This document shows positions 6,310 through 9,145 of a DNA stretch of 9,145 nt, in pieces (within the stretch, counting starts at the first letter, position 1; every line of letters begins with the position of its first letter). The notes beneath the pieces were generated by a model. It worked only from the letters and a program-made list of their open reading frames with translations, was not told the DNA's origin and made no database searches. A program made the translations under genes and the position numbers. Source of the stretch: an uncultured Oceanobacillus sp. GTDB taxonomy: Bacteria > Bacillota > Bacilli > Bacillales > Amphibacillaceae. The DNA lies in the NCBI GenBank assembly GCA_938004015.1, contig CALKWU010000076.1:1-9145 (forward strand), written 5' to 3'.

Positions 6310-7638
6310 CTATTTTCCTTTCGTCACATAAAGCATGCCCGGAGCGAGTAGCACTGCCACGACGAACAGCATCATCGTCAAGTTCATCATGCTTCCGTCA
6401 TCCATACCTGATGCGAAGGCGATGCCATACATGCTGGAAGCGAGGATATTTCCGACGAACCTTGACGTCATGAGGAGTCCCGAGGCGATTCCGCTGTCCT
6501 CTTTATCAATGGAGGCATACAGCAGATTTTGCAAGCCGATGTTTTGGATGCCATTACAGATTCCCAATACGGAGAGGACGAATCCGATGAAAAACAGTCC
6601 GGAATCCTCTTTCACGAAAAACATGAGTCCGACACCGAGCAACCCGATGAGGATACTCACAAATAGCGGCAAACGGAAACCTGTTCGTTCCATCCAACGT
6701 GTCGCAATCGGTGTCATGACCATGGCGAACAGCGACAAGGCGAGCATGACGATGCCTGCCATCCTGGACGTCGTTCCGATGACGCTTTGCAAAAACGTCG
6801 GGAAGCTGAGTAAAACAGCAAAGAAAATCACCGTCGAAAGGATGTATTGACCAAAAATCAAGGTGATGTTCAAGTTATTCCGGAAAAAATTCACATCGAT
6901 GAAAGGCTCGTCTTTTCCTTTTTCATACATATAAAATGCGATGGTGGTGACGCTGGCGAATAATAATGTGCCGATTTGCACGTTTTGCTCCAACTCCAAT
7001 AGGAAGAGCATCCAAGTAACGATGGCGAGACTGAATAATGAAATGCCGGTCACGTCCCATGGACACGTTTTTCCAGCCGTTTTTTCATCTTTTGGAATGT
7101 AAATGATCGTCAAAATGATCGCTAAGGCGAGGATCGGCAAATTGACGTAAAAGATGACCGGCCATCCTCCCAATTGGATGAGCAAGCCGCCGATGGTCGG
7201 ACCGAAAGCAGCCGATGTCGTCGCAAACACTGCCAACAACCCGATGATTCGGTTTTGTTTATGGTGAATGACGTTGCGGATGATGCCGATCCCTGCTGGA
7301 AAATGGGCAGATGTGCCGATGGCTTGAATTCCCCGCATCACCAATAGCGTGAGCATGTTCATAGATGAAGGAGCTAAAATGGATGAGACGACAACGAGTA
7401 AAAATCCTACTAAAAATATCAATTTCCTGCCATACATATCACTTAATTTTCCGATGAGCGGAGTGAAGATCGCACTGATGATGAAATACGAGGCGATCAA
7501 CCACGAAATGTCCGTCGCACTCAATTGGAAGTCTTCTTGGATATAGGGTAATGCGACGGTAATCATCGTTGTATTCAACGGGTTGAGAATGACCCCTAAA
7601 GATACCGCTAAAACGATCCATTTTTCGCGTTTGTTCAC
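6310..7638 (-). CDS. MFS drug/solute efflux transporter (DHA2-like)
   Basis: This is a cytoplasmic-membrane major facilitator protein, probably a proton-coupled exporter of drugs or other small molecules; the substrate cannot be read from sequence. It has 442 residues. Motif A GKLSDMYGRK (63-72) lies between TM2 and TM3, motif B MRGIQAIG (101-108) carries the conserved Arg102, and the exporter-specific motif C is seen in AAFGPTIGGLL (143-153). The TM1 motif reads LNTTMITVALP (21-31), with Asn22 where DHA2 proteins usually have Asp. The length is slightly short for a 14-helix DHA2 protein. The start is GTG at 7638, with GAGGG 8 bases upstream. The gene stands alone with no adjacent regulator; a weak TTGCCG/TAACAT pair upstream is the only promoter candidate. 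Confidence 0.9.
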   Translation of the reverse strand: MNKREKWIVLAVSLGVILNPLNTTMITVALPYIQEDFQLSATDISWLIASYFIISAIFTPLIGKLSDMYGRKLIFLVGFLLVVVSSILAPSSMNMLTLLVMRGIQAIGTSAHFPAGIGIIRNVIHHKQNRIIGLLAVFATTSAAFGPTIGGLLIQLGGWPVIFYVNLPILALAIILTIIYIPKDEKTAGKTCPWDVTGISLFSLAIVTWMLFLLELEQNVQIGTLLFASVTTIAFYMYEKGKDEPFIDVNFFRNNLNITLIFGQYILSTVIFFAVLLSFPTFLQSVIGTTSRMAGIVMLALSLFAMVMTPIATRWMERTGFRLPLFVSILIGLLGVGLMFFVKEDSGLFFIGFVLSVLGICNGIQNIGLQNLLYASIDKEDSGIASGLLMTSRFVGNILASSMYGIAFASGMDDGSMMNLTMMLFVVAVLLAPGMLYVTKGK

Positions 7639-7734
7639 TTTCTATTCCCTCTCTATCCATGATCGTAATGTTATCTTATCACAAACGAACGGCAAAACCT
7701 GAGCATTGCCTCTCCTTGCCCCTGCCTACTATTG

Positions 7735-7740
7735 TATAAT
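7735..7740 (+). promoter_or_regulatory. Candidate -10 box for the receptor-like gene
   Basis: This is a perfect TATAAT on the plus strand, about 167 bases before the receptor gene start. No good -35 lies at 16-18 bases (the TTGCCC at 7716 is too close, the TTGCCT at 7706 too far). If used, the mRNA leader would be about 160 bases long and would contain repeat copy B. Confidence 0.3.
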
Positions 7741-7793
7741 GGTACAAAACAGGTTCAGAGGGCAGAAGCTAGATGTGAGATGTTATGCTGGAC

Positions 7794-7840
7794 TGGGACA
7801 AACAGGGACAAACAGGGACAGTCCCCGATTGACCCACTTT
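7794..7840 (+). repeat. Dispersed REP-like repeat, copy B (with internal duplication)
   Basis: This has the same core as copy A, ending GTCCCCGATTGACCCACTTT, but the unit GGGACAAACA is duplicated head to tail (7795-7804 and 7805-7814) before the core GGGACAGTCCC (7815-7825). The duplication suggests slippage or array growth at the left arm. It lies in the leader of the receptor-like gene, 67 bases before its start codon. Confidence 0.8.
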
Positions 7841-7906
7841 GTGGAGGACAGTTTGTATTCCGGCTTCCGGCTTCTGAAGTCCGACTTCTGTAAAGGAGGT
7901 ATCGGG

Positions 7907-8677
7907 ATGAAGGATCACCTTGGTAGGAATGTGCTTTTGGACGGAAAACCGAAACGGATCATTTCGTTGGTTCCGGCAATCACCGAGACGATGTATCATT
8001 TAGGTTTGGAAAAAGAAATCGTCGGACGGACGAGATTTTGTAAATTTCCGGAAGACAAAGTGGAACATGCGGTAAATGTCGGCGGAACGAAAGATATCAA
8101 GTTGGAAAGAATCCACGACCTGAAACCGGACTTGATCATTGCGGAAAAAGAGGAGAATACGAAGGAAATCGTTGCAGCGTTGGAAAAGCATTATCCGGTT
8201 TTCGTCTTTGAAATCCAACACTATGATGATGTCTTCCGCACGATTGAAGATATCGGTTCGCTCACTGCCCGCGAAAAAGAAGCCACTAATCTTATCAGGG
8301 AAATCAAAGCTGCTTTTGACGAGCTTCCGGTGAACAACGGGGAACGGGTAGGTTATGTCATTTGGCGAAAACCATACATGGTCGTCGGAAAGAATACGTA
8401 TATCAACTCCTTGCTTGAAAGATTGGGTTTTGTGAATGTGTTTACGGAAGCAGAAGGGCGTTATCCAGTCGTCACGGAAGATGACTTTCGCAAGGCCAAC
8501 TTGGATGAATTGTTCCTGGCGACAGAACCTTTCCCTTTCCGGGAAAAGCACATCGAAGAATTTGCTGTCTTTTTGCCTGACGTGAAGATCCGCATCGTCG
8601 ACGGTGAAATGTTCTGGTACGGTGCGAAAATGCTCCAAGCCACCACCTATTTTGGGACATTTAGGGACAATCCCTGA
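7907..8677 (+). CDS. Signal-less BtuF/FepB-type metal or cofactor receptor domain protein
   Basis: This belongs to the helical-backbone substrate-binding family (periplasmic receptors for cobalamin, haem and iron-siderophores). I start at ATG 7907: AGGAGG (7894-7899) lies 7 bases upstream and MKDHLGRNVLLDGKPKRIIS is the family's normal N-terminus. That leaves 256 residues and no signal peptide or lipobox, so as encoded it should be cytoplasmic. Features include SLVPAITETMYHLGL (20-34), GRTRFCKFP with Cys45, GGTKD (59-63), LKPDLII (72-78), the linking helix near 105-140, and DGEMFWYGAKML (232-243). No permease or ATPase is adjacent. Similar signal-less proteins occur in other bacteria, often labelled cobalamin-binding; the ligand is unknown. 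The last codons (about GTFRDNP) are read from repeat copy C. Confidence 0.85.
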   Translation: MKDHLGRNVLLDGKPKRIISLVPAITETMYHLGLEKEIVGRTRFCKFPEDKVEHAVNVGGTKDIKLERIHDLKPDLIIAEKEENTKEIVAALEKHYPVFVFEIQHYDDVFRTIEDIGSLTAREKEATNLIREIKAAFDELPVNNGERVGYVIWRKPYMVVGKNTYINSLLERLGFVNVFTEAEGRYPVVTEDDFRKANLDELFLATEPFPFREKHIEEFAVFLPDVKIRIVDGEMFWYGAKMLQATTYFGTFRDNP

Positions 8678-8689
8678 TCGACCCATTTG
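8653..8689 (+). repeat. Dispersed REP-like repeat, copy C
   Basis: This is a diverged copy in the same orientation: TGGGACATTTAGGGACAATC, then CCTGATCGACCCATTTG. The core palindrome is altered (GGGACAATCCC), leaving a small hairpin AGGGA-CAA-TCCCT (8663-8675). It overlaps the last eight codons and the stop of the receptor-like gene, so the repeat supplies the protein's C-terminus. Confidence 0.7.
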
Positions 8690-8710
8690 GGACGAACAAG
8701 GACTACCCTG
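8688..8710 (+). repeat. Partial fourth repeat copy, C'
   Basis: TGGGACGAACAAGGACTACC and the CTG after it match the first part of the repeat (TGGGACAAACAGGGACnGTCCC) with several changes, then similarity stops. It follows copy C in tandem, sharing its last bases, and could be a truncated second unit. Confidence 0.5.
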
Positions 8711-8804
8711 AAAATTACTATCTAAAAAAGGCAATACTAATCTAGGGGGCATTATTCTCTTTTTTTAAAGGCTATGTTAAAGTTCATTGTTGATTTAGGG
8801 TAAA

Positions 8805-8837
8805 AATTAGAACTTCCGTTTTTTGGAAGTTCTAATT
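8805..8837 (-). terminator. Perfect 13-bp hairpin, probable leftward or bidirectional terminator
   Basis: AATTAGAACTTCC (8805-8817) and GGAAGTTCTAATT (8825-8837) pair perfectly around GTTTTTT. On the minus strand the stem runs into TTTTTACCC, a short T-tract, so it suits the broken frame ending at 8912. On the plus strand the following AGTAATAATTTCTT is a poor tract, but the hairpin is 128 bases after the receptor gene and could end that transcript too. Between 8711 and 8804 I see nothing else. Confidence 0.65.
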
Positions 8838-8911
8838 AGTAATAATTTCTTATTCAACTAAAGCACCCGTTACTTTAAGTGTGACATTTCACAACTACAC
8901 TTTACTTTATT

Positions 8912-9115
8912 TCATTTATCTTGTTTAGAACTAAAAATACTCATACCAGATACAATACACAGCAGGAATAGTAATAATAATCTTAACCAGTCCATTAAGT
9001 TCCAAAAGTCCCCACCACTAACAATATCAGGACTTAAACCATATTCATCAACAAAAATCCCTAAGTTCCAAAATAATTTAAGTGAAATAAGTAGGGTTTA
9101 CTGAACAACCTTCAT
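8912..9115 (-). pseudogene. Short membrane-protein frame interrupted by an in-frame stop
   Basis: On the minus strand an ATG at 9115 opens MKVVQ, then a TAA (9098-9100), and the same frame continues for 61 codons to TGA at 8912. The second part reads TLLISLKLFWNLGIFVDEYG, then LSPDIVSGGDFWNLMDWL, a strongly hydrophobic run (LRLLLLFLLCIVSGMSIF) and SSKQDK. That is a convincing single-helix membrane protein tail. Removing the TAA would give a 67-residue product. I see no ribosome binding site for the ATG and no good start after the TAA, so I call it a remnant; it may instead be the end of a longer damaged gene. I do not recognise the family. The terminator-like hairpin 75 bases downstream suggests it was once a transcribed gene. 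Confidence 0.45.
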
Positions 9116-9145
9116 TTTTCTATAATCAACGTGTATTTCTTTCTA

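Noticed and set aside
6168..6473. 101-codon plus-strand frame starting MLYKLKGEHAEISR
   Set aside because: It has no ribosome binding site, and its second half is antisense to the MFS gene with an unnatural Ser/Arg/Cys-rich composition.
7706..7906. A 67-codon N-terminal extension of the receptor-like protein starting at 7706
   Set aside because: It has no ribosome binding site, overlaps the -10 box and reads through repeat copy B. The ATG at 7907 has an ideal AGGAGG and begins at the family's normal N-terminus.
7741..7906. Cobalamin riboswitch in the leader of the BtuF-like gene
   Set aside because: The leader is about 160 bases, largely occupied by the repeat, and I could not find a B12-box-like element.
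6072..8710. CRISPR array
   Set aside because: The repeat copies are hundreds to more than a thousand bases apart, diverged, and separated by whole genes rather than by short spacers.
8000..8752. 250-codon minus-strand open frame opposite the receptor-like gene
   Set aside because: It is antisense to a clear protein family member, its composition is poorly protein-like and its start region is translated repeat.
8880..8893. TGTGACATTTCACA, resembling a CRP/FNR-type operator
   Set aside because: The spacer is 4 bases rather than the 6 of a CRP site, it is isolated, and it lies downstream of any gene it might control.

Overview
The window looks like chromosomal DNA of a member of the Bacillaceae (low-to-mid GC Firmicutes). 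The reasons are strong AGGAGG-type ribosome binding sites, several TTG/GTG starts, a fruR-fruK-fruA operon with a CcpA-type cre site, and a four-gene OpuC osmoprotectant transporter with the Bacillus gene order. I cannot name a genus.

Layout, left to right. (1) 1-2130, minus strand: the fructose operon fruR-fruK-fruA. fruA runs off the left edge. A compact control region at 2045-2120 holds a sigma-A-type promoter, a near-consensus cre site and two long direct repeats that are probably FruR operators. (2) 2122-2167: a strong intrinsic terminator for the next operon, followed by about 135 bases with two inverted repeats and no gene. (3) 2304-5715, minus strand: opuCA-opuCB-opuCC-opuCD, tightly spaced, with an extended -10 promoter at 5754-5762. 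The binding protein has all four tyrosines of the aromatic cage and a Thr where, as I recall it, choline-specific OpuBC has Asp. I therefore call OpuC, not OpuB. (4) 5790-6309: gene-poor DNA with a short degenerate-looking reading frame, a good minus-strand promoter candidate and copy A of a dispersed repeat. (5) 6310-7638, minus strand: a DHA2-like MFS efflux protein. (6) 7907-8677, plus strand: an orphan BtuF/FepB-type metal- or cofactor-receptor domain with no signal peptide and no adjacent permease or ATPase. (7) 8678-9145: a visibly AT-rich tail with a perfect 13-bp hairpin and, on the minus strand, a short membrane-protein frame broken by an in-frame TAA.

Fructose uptake should work as a unit. 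FruA imports and phosphorylates fructose to fructose-1-phosphate, FruK converts that to fructose-1,6-bisphosphate, and FruR senses the pathway and controls transcription beneath CcpA repression. The OpuC proteins form one ABC importer for compatible solutes under osmotic stress.

The most unusual item is a small dispersed repeat with nested inverted arms (about 37 bases, core GGGACnGTCCC, ending TTGACCCA). It occurs at 6072, 7794 and 8653, plus a fragment at 8688, always in the same orientation, and brackets the MFS gene and the orphan receptor gene. One copy lies in the receptor's leader and another supplies its last codons. It looks like a REP-type element. I found no convincing new defence or other multi-gene system here.
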